A stretch of DNA of 28,683 nt from Dialister sp. UBA7295 (lineage in GTDB: Bacteria; Bacillota; Negativicutes; Veillonellales; Dialisteraceae), in assembly GCA_002471975.1 (NCBI GenBank), contig DKQZ01000073.1, positions 8,118 through 36,800 on the forward strand. Reading direction: 5' to 3'. Positions 14,547-21,982 of the stretch are shown here, in pieces. How positions within the stretch are numbered: position 1 is the first letter of the stretch; each line of letters begins with the position of its first letter. Position numbers and translations under genes: made by a program. Under the pieces are notes generated by a model. It saw only the letters and a program-made list of their open reading frames with translations, did not search any database and was not told the origin of the DNA.

Positions 14547-15347
14547 ATGAAGAAATGGTTACTGGCAGGCGCGGCGCTTTTGACAGCAGGATGTTTCATG
14601 ATGGCCGGCTGCGGCCAGAGCGCGCCGGCTTCCTCATCAAAGCAGATTCACGTGGTGACCCATGCGAACTGGAATCCTTTCGAATACCTGAAGGGTGGGA
14701 AAATCGTGGGTTTTGATATCGATCTCATCAATGAAGCGGCCAAAAGGGCAGGCCTTTCCACGGAAATCACCGATGCGGGCTGGGAAGCGATTTTCGAGCA
14801 GATCCGGAACCACTCCGCCGACGCTGCCATTTCCGGCATTACCATCACCAATGACCGGAAAGAATCCTATCGCTTCTCCAAACCTTACTTCATTTCCCGC
14901 CAGGCCATCATCGTTCCGGAAGGAAGCGACGTACAATCGGCAAAAGACCTCATGAACGGGAAGACTGTGGCCGTCCAGAATGGCTCTACCGGTCAGATTG
15001 CCCTGGAAAAACTGATGGGAAAGAATAATCCTTCCATCAAGAAGACACCCCTGTCCATCCAGATGATCATCGGCGGCCAGGTGGATGCCCATGTAGGGGA
15101 TGAAACGTCCCTGAAATCCATCCAGGCCCAGTACCCGGACCAGCATCTGAAAATCATTTATGATGACGAGGCTTTCACGCCGGAATACTTCGGCATCATT
15201 TATCCGAAGGACAAAGGCGGAGAACTGCAGGGGAAACTGGACAAAGCTCTTTCAGAAATCGTCAAAGACGGCACCTATGTAAAGCTTTATGAAAAATGGT
15301 TCAAGACGAAACCGGCTGACGACATCCTTCAGAAACTGGGAAAGTAG
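14547..15347 (+). CDS. Amino-acid-type ABC transporter substrate-binding lipoprotein
   Basis: Periplasmic solute-binding protein of family 3 (polar amino acids and relatives), 266 residues. The lipoprotein signal has two possible lipobox cysteines, LTAGC (C16) and MAGC (C22). The family pattern follows: WNPFEYLKGGKIVGFDIDLINEAAKRAG (residues 41-68), GWEAIFEQI, then AAISGITITNDRKESYRFSKPY, which is the ligand-contacting stretch, and GSTGQIALEK. AAAGGAGG lies seven bases before ATG 14547. It is followed after 8 bp by the permease gene, so the two are co-transcribed. The ligand cannot be fixed from sequence; the FDIDLINEAAK and ITITNDR motifs are shared by glutamine, histidine, arginine and cystine binders. 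Confidence 0.92.
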   Translation: MKKWLLAGAALLTAGCFMMAGCGQSAPASSSKQIHVVTHANWNPFEYLKGGKIVGFDIDLINEAAKRAGLSTEITDAGWEAIFEQIRNHSADAAISGITITNDRKESYRFSKPYFISRQAIIVPEGSDVQSAKDLMNGKTVAVQNGSTGQIALEKLMGKNNPSIKKTPLSIQMIIGGQVDAHVGDETSLKSIQAQYPDQHLKIIYDDEAFTPEYFGIIYPKDKGGELQGKLDKALSEIVKDGTYVKLYEKWFKTKPADDILQKLGK

Positions 15348-15355
15348 GAAACTTT

Positions 15356-16003
15356 ATGTTTGACCTGAAATTATCCATCCTGGAGGAATATGCGCCATTC
15401 TTCGTCTCCGGGACCATTCTCACCATCAAGCTTTCCATCGTGGCCATTGTGATCGGTTTTTTCCTGGGACTCATTCTGGCGCTGGCAAGACTTTCCTCCA
15501 GAAGATGGCTTTCCATCCCTGCGGTATGCTTCATCGAAAGCATCCGGGGGACTCCGCTCCTCCTGCAGATTCTGGTGGCCTATTTCGGCATCATTCCTCT
15601 CCTCATGAGGAAACCGGATGGTGAAATTGCCTCCATGCTGGCCCTTTCCATCAATGCGGGAGCCTATATCGCGGAAACCATCCGCGGAGGCATCCTTTCC
15701 GTGGATGAAGGACAATTGGAAGCGGCCAAAGCGCTGGGACTTTCCCATTTCCAGAGTATGCGCTATGTGGTGCTGCCCCAGGCTTTGAGAGATGTGGTGC
15801 CGGCTCTTGGAAATTCCTTCGTGAGCCTCATCAAGGATTCGTCTCTCGCCTCCACTATTGCCACACCGGAGCTCATGTACTGGGCCAATGCGGCCAATGC
15901 CCAGTATTACAGGGTCTGGGAAACTTTCATTACCACCGGCATCATTTACCTCATCCTGACCCTCGTCACCAGCCGGCTCCTGGCCAGGCTGGAGAGAAGG
16001 TAG
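15356..16003 (+). CDS. Amino-acid-type ABC transporter permease (HisM/GlnP family)
   Basis: Inner-membrane permease, 215 residues. SGTILTIKLSIVAIVIGFFLG and FIESIRGTPLLLQILVAYFG are the typical first half of His/Glx/Arg/opine family permeases. EAAKALGLSHFQSMRYVVLPQ is the EAA loop that docks with the ATPase, and LIKDSSLASTI follows as expected. It sits 8 bp after the binding protein gene. A complete importer needs an ATP-binding subunit, normally encoded next. Here the gene is followed by a terminator and an unrelated operon, so the ATPase must come from elsewhere. Confidence 0.92.
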   Translation: MFDLKLSILEEYAPFFVSGTILTIKLSIVAIVIGFFLGLILALARLSSRRWLSIPAVCFIESIRGTPLLLQILVAYFGIIPLLMRKPDGEIASMLALSINAGAYIAETIRGGILSVDEGQLEAAKALGLSHFQSMRYVVLPQALRDVVPALGNSFVSLIKDSSLASTIATPELMYWANAANAQYYRVWETFITTGIIYLILTLVTSRLLARLERR

Positions 16004-16049
16004 CTTTATACGATAAAGACTTATATGTGATTTTACTGTATGGATAAAA

Positions 16050-16078
16050 GTGATCAGTTATCAGTTCGCAGTAATCAG
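16050..16078 (+). repeat. Solo heptad fragment H9 (GTTATCA family)
   Basis: Units GATCAGT, TATCAGT, TCGCAGT, AATCAGA, like the arms of the ~200-bp element but without the shared 20-mer. It may be the remnant of a lost copy. It lies in the 3' region of the ABC genes, before their terminator. The rest of the 361-bp gap holds the terminator, the shared 22-bp motif and a promoter listed separately. Confidence 0.6.
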
Positions 16079-16113
16079 AATTTCCACAAATCAGGAATAA
16101 CCTTTCTTCATAA

Positions 16114-16158
16114 AAAAGAGGAAATACGAAAGGGAGATAATTTCGTATTTCCTTTTTT
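16114..16158 (+). terminator. Intrinsic terminator of the ABC genes
   Basis: GGAAATACGAAA (16120-16131) and TTTCGTATTTCC (16141-16152) pair perfectly around a 9-nt loop. The flanks are AAAAAAG and TTTTTT, so it can work in either direction. Confidence 0.85.
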
Positions 16159-16177
16159 ATTTATAGAAATCATATAT

Positions 16178-16199
16178 GAGGGTGTACAAAAATAGAAAT
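16178..16199 (+). repeat. 22-bp motif shared with 9504-9525
   Basis: GAGGGTGTACAAAAATAGAA then AT, identical to the minus-strand motif at 9525-9504 except for one base in the central GTGTAC/GTATAC. It is 115-135 bp upstream of the flavodiiron promoter. Confidence 0.5.
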
Positions 16200-16310
16200 C
16201 ATTATTTTAAAAACTTTCTGCAAATCCGCAGGAGTCGCAGTGGACGCAAAAAGATAAAACTGACTACCAGTCTTTTTTATAAAAACTTAAACACTTTTTG
16301 GGTCATTTCG

Positions 16311-16319
16311 TGCTATACT
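16311..16319 (+). promoter_or_regulatory. Extended -10 promoter of the flavodiiron operon
   Basis: TGC-TATACT (16311-16319) is an extended -10. No good -35 stands at the right distance. The translation start is about 46 bp downstream. Confidence 0.5.
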
Positions 16320-16364
16320 TAAAGTGCAAATCTATCGGTTTTATCTATGAAAAAGAGGTATACC

Positions 16365-17582
16365 ATGCATAATGAACAGAAAGTTACCGACCATATTTAC
16401 TGGATTGGCGGCAATGATTTCATCCTGACCCGGTTTGAGGGACTGATCCATATTTCCCGGGGCGTTTCCTATAACAGTTATTTCATTGATGATGAAAAGA
16501 CGGCCGTTCTCGATTCCGTGGACAATTCCATCCGAGATATATTCATGGATGACCTGAAATTCCTGCTGAAAGGACGCAAGCTGGATTACATCATCGTGAA
16601 CCACATGGAACCGGATCATTCCGGATCCCTCCTGGCCCTGGCCGAAGCCTGGCCGGAAGCGAAAATCGTGACTTCTGCCCAGGCGCAGAAGATGGTTTCC
16701 AACTATTTCCATGTGGATCTGAAAGACCGCTTCATCACCTCCGATGAAAAGCTGGTCATTGACCTGGGCATGCATAAGCTGCACTTTGTGAAAGCGCCCA
16801 TGGTGCACTGGCCGGAAGTGACCTTTACGTATGAAGAAACGGAAAAGGTCCTGTTCTCTGCCGATGCTTTCGGTACTTTTGGCGTGCTGAACGGCTCTAT
16901 CTTTGCGGATGACGTGGACTATAAAGAGGAATATTTCGGAGACCTTCGGAAATATTATGCCAATATCGTGTCCCGCTATGGCGCCCAGGTGCTCATGGCC
17001 CTCAAAAAGGCAGCAAAACTTGACATCCGGTATATCTGCTCCCTCCATGGTCCGGTGCACCGTACCGAAGAAGACAGGAACATGATTATTTCCACCTATG
17101 CCAAATGGGCTGCCTGGACGCCGGAAGAAAATTCCGTGGCCATTTTCTTTGCTTCCGCTTATGGAAATACGTCCCTTGCCGCCCAGATCCTCGCAGGAAA
17201 ACTGGCAGCGCGGGGCGTAAAACACCTGAAACTCGTCGATCTCTGCAGTGAATCCATTACCGAAGCCTTCCCGGAAGTCCTCCGGAAGAGCCATATCGTC
17301 CTTGCCGGGATTACCATGAATATGACTTTGAATCCCGTGATGAATGCATTCCTTGATCTTTTTGAGGAAATGGGCGTTTCGAACAGAACCATTTCCATCA
17401 TCGGCAATTCCAGCTGGGCCCCCAACGTGAGCGGGAAAATCATGAAGGAAAAAGTGGAAAAACTGAAGAAATGCAGAATCCTCGGTGAACCGGTCCACAT
17501 CGTTTCCGCACCTTCCGATGATGGAAAACTGGATGAACTGGCTGACCTTATTTCCTCCGACGTGAAAGCGGGTCAGGCGTAA
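16365..17582 (+). CDS. Flavodiiron protein (A-type flavoprotein, oxygen/NO reductase)
   Basis: Cytoplasmic enzyme that reduces O2 to water or NO to N2O, protecting anaerobes. I prefer ATG 16365 (405 residues) because AAGAGG stands 7 bases upstream; ATG 16347 is in frame but lacks a site. The beta-lactamase-like domain keeps every diiron ligand: HMEPDH (H80, E82, D84, H85), H148 in MVHWPE, D167 in SADAFG, and H228 in SLHGPV. The C-terminal flavodoxin domain binds FMN through FFASAYGNTS (about 261-270) and shows GNSSWAPN near the second FMN loop. There is no rubredoxin extension, so a separate rubredoxin or reductase must feed it electrons. It is the first gene of an operon with the adaptor lipoprotein (2-bp gap) and a DNA glycosylase. 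Confidence 0.95.
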   Translation: MHNEQKVTDHIYWIGGNDFILTRFEGLIHISRGVSYNSYFIDDEKTAVLDSVDNSIRDIFMDDLKFLLKGRKLDYIIVNHMEPDHSGSLLALAEAWPEAKIVTSAQAQKMVSNYFHVDLKDRFITSDEKLVIDLGMHKLHFVKAPMVHWPEVTFTYEETEKVLFSADAFGTFGVLNGSIFADDVDYKEEYFGDLRKYYANIVSRYGAQVLMALKKAAKLDIRYICSLHGPVHRTEEDRNMIISTYAKWAAWTPEENSVAIFFASAYGNTSLAAQILAGKLAARGVKHLKLVDLCSESITEAFPEVLRKSHIVLAGITMNMTLNPVMNAFLDLFEEMGVSNRTISIIGNSSWAPNVSGKIMKEKVEKLKKCRILGEPVHIVSAPSDDGKLDELADLISSDVKAGQA

Positions 17583-17584
17583 TC

Positions 17585-18655
17585 ATGAACGCGAAAAAAT
17601 GGCTCGTCCCGGCAGCGGCCTTCTGCCTTTCGGCCCTGCTCTTTGCAGGCTGCGGAAATAAACCCTCCGTCCATGTGATGAAGGCGGAAATCAGCCGGGA
17701 ACCTTTTACCATTGAAACAAAAGCCATTCCCGAAGCCCTTCATACGGCGCCCGTCATTCCCCAGGTTTCTGGAAATCTTATTTCCAATCCTCCTGATGTG
17801 GGAACCATCGTACAGGCAGGAGATGTGCTCTTTCAGATTGATTCCTCCCAGTACGAATCCCAGGCTTCCGGCCTCAGGGCCCAGATTGCGGCCGCTTCCC
17901 AATCTTCCGCGGGGACTTATGCATCGCCCGTGGATAACAGCCTTGAAGCATCGCTCCTGAAACAGGGCATCATCACCAGGGCTGAATATGAACGGATCAA
18001 GGGAAGAAAAGGGGGCGGCGCTCCGGCTGTTTCCCCATCCAGGCCCCCGGCCCAGCTGGTGGCCTCTCTCCAGACCCTGGAGCGGACCATTGCCAACTGC
18101 ACCGTCCGTGCACCCATCAGCGGCGTGGTTTCCCAGGTCTATATCGGGGACAGTCATCTCGCTTTGACAGGGAAACCGGCCCTCGTGATCCGGCAGGATT
18201 CTCCGGTCACCGCATCCGTGGAAATTCCCGCCAAAATGGATAGGGTCATGGAAAAGGCAAAGGATGAGAAAACCCTGACTGTTTCCATGAGCGATGGCAG
18301 CGATATCTGGTACGGGGAACTGAAGAAACAGCCCAACGAAAATGGGGAGAAATATACCACCTACAAAGTGCAGGTGGACAATACGGATGATGAAATCACC
18401 ATTGGCAATGAATACAGTATCCGCATCGAAAGCGGACAGAATGTGCCCTGCTACATGATTCCCAAATCCGCCCTCTTTGGGGAAGATCAGGTGGCCGTGG
18501 TCAATGAAAGCAATCTCATCGATATCCGTCATGTGGCCGTAGCTTCCGATACAGGAGGATTTGCCCTCATCATGGACGGTCTTCAGGAAGGAGACCGGGT
18601 GGTCACGGATCCGCCCAAAGGAATCGAGCTGGGTATGCAGGTGGATGTACAATGA
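17585..18655 (+). CDS. Periplasmic adaptor (membrane fusion) lipoprotein, RND/HlyD type
   Basis: Adaptor of tripartite efflux pumps, 356 residues, tethered to the inner membrane through a lipobox LFAGC (C23) after a signal helix. The order fits the family: VIPQVSGNLISNPPDVGTIVQAGDVLFQID (biotinyl-lipoyl half), a shortened alpha-hairpin (about 95-155, including a Gly/Pro-rich linker GRKGGGAPAVSPSRPP), then TLERTIANCTVRAPISGVVS (second lipoyl half), a beta-barrel, and a membrane-proximal domain ending EGDRVVTDPPKGIELGMQV. The hairpin is short and partly replaced by the flexible linker. It starts 2 bp after the flavodiiron stop with no obvious ribosome binding site, suggesting translational coupling, and overlaps the next gene by 4 bp. 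No RND pump or outer-membrane channel gene is adjacent. Confidence 0.88.
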   Translation: MNAKKWLVPAAAFCLSALLFAGCGNKPSVHVMKAEISREPFTIETKAIPEALHTAPVIPQVSGNLISNPPDVGTIVQAGDVLFQIDSSQYESQASGLRAQIAAASQSSAGTYASPVDNSLEASLLKQGIITRAEYERIKGRKGGGAPAVSPSRPPAQLVASLQTLERTIANCTVRAPISGVVSQVYIGDSHLALTGKPALVIRQDSPVTASVEIPAKMDRVMEKAKDEKTLTVSMSDGSDIWYGELKKQPNENGEKYTTYKVQVDNTDDEITIGNEYSIRIESGQNVPCYMIPKSALFGEDQVAVVNESNLIDIRHVAVASDTGGFALIMDGLQEGDRVVTDPPKGIELGMQVDVQ

Positions 18656-19260
18656 AATGGAAACGGGAAGACTACCTCTCTGACGCCGTCACCGTGGCAA
18701 AGAGCCTCATCGGAAAAGTCCTTGTGCGAAAATCAGAAGAAGGCATCACAGCCGGCCGGATCGTGGAAGCTGAGGCTTACGGAGAAACTTTCGAAGGCCA
18801 TCAGGATGACGGAGCTCATGTATTCAGGGGGCTCACGCCCCGGACGAAAGTCATATTCGGAGAAGGGGGTCATGCCTATATTTATCTGATTTATGGTATG
18901 TACTGCTGTCTCAATATGGTCTGCGGTCATGAAGGAGAGACGGGCTCCGTCCTCATCCGCGCCCTGGAACCTTTAGAAGGCATAGACCTTATGAAAAAAC
19001 GGCGACATCAGGAAAAACTGAAACTTCTCACCTCCGGTCCGGGCCGTCTCACCATGGCCATGGGAATCGATAAAAGCTTTTACGGCCATGACCTTACAGG
19101 GGATACCCTGTATGTGGAAGACAGGAATGAGGGACCTTTTGAAATCGAAGTGACGAAGCGGATCAACATCGATTATGCCGTTTACGGCAAAGACTTCCCC
19201 TGGCGCTTCGCCCTGAAAGGAAGTCCCTTCGTAACAAAAAATCCTTTTCCCCATAAATAA
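18652..19260 (+). CDS. 3-methyladenine DNA glycosylase (AAG/MPG family)
   Basis: Base-excision repair enzyme that removes alkylated and deaminated purines from DNA, 202 residues, the usual bacterial length. Family features: LIGKVLVRK at the start, GRIVEAEAYGE with the catalytic glutamate (about residue 40-42), the DGAHVFRGLTPRTKVIFGEG segment (relatives have SHAYRG.TPRN), YIYLIYGMYCCLNMVCG with the DNA-intercalating tyrosine region, and LIRALEPLEG. LTSGPGRLTMAMGID is the other invariant block. The ATG overlaps the adaptor stop (ATGA), so it is translationally coupled as the last gene of the flavodiiron operon. Confidence 0.93.
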   Translation: MKWKREDYLSDAVTVAKSLIGKVLVRKSEEGITAGRIVEAEAYGETFEGHQDDGAHVFRGLTPRTKVIFGEGGHAYIYLIYGMYCCLNMVCGHEGETGSVLIRALEPLEGIDLMKKRRHQEKLKLLTSGPGRLTMAMGIDKSFYGHDLTGDTLYVEDRNEGPFEIEVTKRINIDYAVYGKDFPWRFALKGSPFVTKNPFPHK

Positions 19261-19293
19261 AAAAAGTTCGTGAATCATTTTCACGAACTTTTT
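19259..19293. terminator. Bidirectional intrinsic terminator after the DNA glycosylase
   Basis: AAAAAAGTTCGTGA and TCACGAACTTTTTT pair perfectly around a 6-nt loop. The flanking A- and T-runs serve both the glycosylase operon and the converging ornithine decarboxylase 2 gene. Confidence 0.9.
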
Positions 19294-19323
19294 TAATGAT
19301 TGAAATCTCAAGTGAAGCCGGAG

Positions 19324-19459
19324 TCTCACGGCCCGGGACCACGGATCGAGACTCACCGACCGAGGCTCACGGACCACGAACCACGAACCACGAACCACGA
19401 AATAACGAACAACGAAGAACGAACAACGAAGAACGAAGAACGAAGAACGAAGAACGAAT
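19324..19459 (-). repeat. Heptad array H8 (ACGAACC/ACGAAGA type)
   Basis: From about 19370 the unit is ACGAACC (three copies), then ACGAACA and ACGAAGA in alternation, ending with five uninterrupted ACGAAGA-type units. Period 7 is kept except for one 8-bp unit. The upstream part (19324-19370) is a degenerate version. It lies between the ornithine decarboxylase 2 stop codon and the bidirectional terminator. Confidence 0.85.
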
Positions 19460-19487
19460 ATCAGATGAGAGAAAATCCGTCTCCGTC

Positions 19488-21644
19488 CTATTTCTTCTCC
19501 TTCAGCACATACCCATAGGCATGTTTCCTTCCATCGTCGCCATCCTCAATGTATACCCCCTGCAGTTCGGGAGAGAATCCGGGGAAAGCATTGATGGAAT
19601 CCACGAGATCCATGAAGTAGTCGATGGCCGGCTGGGTCCAGGCCTCTCCGGGATGAATGCAGATGACTCCGGGGGGATAGGGAAGGGCCCCTTCGAGAGC
19701 CGTCCGTCCCAGGGCATGGCAGAGTTCGATGAGTTCCCCGTTTCCACGGAGGTATTCGCCTTCTGCATCTCTCGGGCTCATCCGGTAGGGCGGGAGGAAT
19801 TCATGCTGGAAGAGTTTTTTCTGGAGGGAGGAAACATTTCTTTCTTTATAGAAATTGTGCATTTCCTGGCAGAGCTGCCGGATGGTATATCCCTCATAGT
19901 GGGCTTCGTAGGCTTCATAGACCTGGGGCAGTACTTTCTGCATAGGCGCATCTTCATCAATTAATTTTTCAAACTGGACCAGCGCATCCACGAGGCGGTG
20001 GAGTTTTTCTCCTGTTTCCGCAGGAGTAATCAGGAAGAGGATATCGTTCAGGTCGTTTTTCTCGGGAATGATATGGATTTCACGGAGGTATTCGGCCACC
20101 AGGGCTCCCGGAATGCCAAAGTCTTCATAAATGCCTTTTTCAATGTCGATGCCCGGGGTAATGAGCATCAGTTTCATGGGATCCAGGAAATACTGGTTAT
20201 CCCGGTATCCTTCATAGCCATGCCACCGCTCGCCGGGCTTGAAAGTCCAGTACCTTCTGTCGGCGGCAATCTGCTTATTGTTCGCATCTTCCCATTTCTT
20301 GCCCGCCACTTTATCCGGAATGAAAGGATACAGATGGTGGCAGCGTTTCAGTATTTCCTTTCTCACTTCGATGGCCAGCATGAGGGCATCGCCCCAGAGT
20401 TTGATGCCTCCCAGGCCGTCATGAATCCTTGCGTTCATATCCAGCGCCGCAAAAAGCTGGTAGCAGGGGGACGTGGAGGCATGCATCATGTAGGCATTGT
20501 TCATGCGCTTATGGGGTACATACCGGTCCTGATCCTTGATATGATTGTCTTTCTTGTGAATCTGGCTGGTCATGGAGAAACCGGCCTGCTGTTTGTGGAT
20601 GGACTGGGTCACGAAGATACCCGGGTCATCGGGTCCAAGGGAAAGAAGTAATGGGGAAGCATCCTTCATCATGGGAATGAACTGCTCATAGCCCACCCAG
20701 GCGGAATCGAAGAAAATATAATCGCAGAGATAGCCGATTTCATCCACAATCTGCCGCGCATTACAGAGACAGCCGTCATAGGTCCCCAGCTCGATCACCG
20801 CCATGCGGATGGGCCGTTCCTGCTTTGCTTTTTCCGGATCTTTTTCCGCTACCAGTTTACGGATATAGTCTTCGTCGAGACATCTTGCCGGGATGCTCCC
20901 GATGGAGCCGCAGGCATTTCGGACGGTTTCAAGGTATACCGGAACGGCACCGGTGAGGATGAGTCCCAGATCCATGGATTTATGATTATTCCGGTCATAC
21001 AGGACGATATCTCCCGGAGCCAGGGCGGCATTCAGCACGATTTTATTGGAGGTGGAAGTGCCGTTCAGCACGAAGTAGGTCTTGTCCGCATTATAAACTT
21101 TGGCTGCATACTGTTCGGCCTGAAGGGCAGGACCTTCATGAATGAGGAGATCTCCCAAATCCACGTCGGAAGAGGAGAGGTCGCTCCTGAATACGTTGGG
21201 TCCGTAGAAATCATAGAAAACTTTTCCTGCCGGATGTTTCCTGAAAAAGGCGCCGGTGTGATGGCCGGGCGAATCATATTCATCATTGTGCCGGGACGCA
21301 TAGCGCATAAGGACACCAAAAAAGGGCGGGAGCAGTTTCTTTTCGTAATCCGATGCTCCCTTGGCGATTTTCTTTTTCCAGGATCCTTTTTCTTTGATGG
21401 GAAGCAGAATGCCGGAAATGGAGGAAATATTTCTGCCTGCTGCCATCCCCGTATCCAGAATGAAGAGGGGAATATCAAAGGAATGAATGGTGTCATATTC
21501 TTTGGGGATTTCGTCCCGGTTCGTCATGACTACTGCTGATACTTCGGTGAGATCCGCTCCTTCCAGGGGAACGGTCTTGAAGCCTTCCGGAATCATGGTC
21601 TGATCTTTGGCCAGAGGAGCCAGGGCGATTTTTAACTGTTTCAT
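19488..21644 (-). CDS. Ornithine decarboxylase 2 (paralogue)
   Basis: Same reaction as the 9607-11769 gene: ornithine to putrescine with PLP. It has 718 residues and aligns end to end with the first copy. The Schiff-base lysine is K351 in SIHKQQAGFSMTSQIHKKD, with NGTSTSNK, DRNNHKS and FFDSAWVGYE identical or nearly so. The N-terminal wing (residues 1-105) has diverged most, and that region governs oligomer contacts and allosteric control in related decarboxylases, so the two copies may be regulated differently. GGGAGGTG precedes the ATG. A near-consensus promoter lies just upstream. No antiporter gene is adjacent. Confidence 0.93.
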   Translation of the reverse strand: MKQLKIALAPLAKDQTMIPEGFKTVPLEGADLTEVSAVVMTNRDEIPKEYDTIHSFDIPLFILDTGMAAGRNISSISGILLPIKEKGSWKKKIAKGASDYEKKLLPPFFGVLMRYASRHNDEYDSPGHHTGAFFRKHPAGKVFYDFYGPNVFRSDLSSSDVDLGDLLIHEGPALQAEQYAAKVYNADKTYFVLNGTSTSNKIVLNAALAPGDIVLYDRNNHKSMDLGLILTGAVPVYLETVRNACGSIGSIPARCLDEDYIRKLVAEKDPEKAKQERPIRMAVIELGTYDGCLCNARQIVDEIGYLCDYIFFDSAWVGYEQFIPMMKDASPLLLSLGPDDPGIFVTQSIHKQQAGFSMTSQIHKKDNHIKDQDRYVPHKRMNNAYMMHASTSPCYQLFAALDMNARIHDGLGGIKLWGDALMLAIEVRKEILKRCHHLYPFIPDKVAGKKWEDANNKQIAADRRYWTFKPGERWHGYEGYRDNQYFLDPMKLMLITPGIDIEKGIYEDFGIPGALVAEYLREIHIIPEKNDLNDILFLITPAETGEKLHRLVDALVQFEKLIDEDAPMQKVLPQVYEAYEAHYEGYTIRQLCQEMHNFYKERNVSSLQKKLFQHEFLPPYRMSPRDAEGEYLRGNGELIELCHALGRTALEGALPYPPGVICIHPGEAWTQPAIDYFMDLVDSINAFPGFSPELQGVYIEDGDDGRKHAYGYVLKEKK

Positions 21645-21668
21645 GAAGCACCTCCCGTTTTTAACTGT

Positions 21669-21698
21669 ATTATAAAAACGGAACGCCTTCTATGTCAA
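21669..21698 (-). promoter_or_regulatory. Near-consensus promoter of ornithine decarboxylase 2
   Basis: On the minus strand TTGACA (21698-21693), 18 bp, then TATAAT (21674-21669), both hexamers perfect. It lies about 25 bp from the start codon, so the leader is short. This is the strongest-looking promoter in the window. Confidence 0.8.
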
Positions 21699-21982
21699 TG
21701 CGGAAAAATGAGGAAATAAAAGGAAAAACGAGAAGTTTGGGGAAATAAAGGAATTGAGAGGGGTTTATTTTGATTTATTTCATAAAATCGTGATAAATCG
21801 TATTTAAAACAGTTAAAAATAAACGAAAAATGACTGAAACAGGCTGAGAGCGCCGGAAACAGGGGAAAAAGCAAAATAAAGAAATCATGTTTTAAATTTT
21901 TGGAAAGGAATTGAAATTCCTGCAGTCTTTCCCTGTTTCCTGTATAATAATAAAATACGATTGAAAAGGGGAAGGAGACACC
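21699..21982. other. AT-rich gap between ornithine decarboxylase 2 and smc
   Basis: It holds runs such as GTTTATTTTGATTTATTTC and no open frame. TATAAT at 21943-21948 is the likely smc -10 element, about 34 bp upstream of the smc start. I find no convincing -35. AAGGGGAAGGAG just before 21983 is the smc ribosome binding site. Confidence 0.5.
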
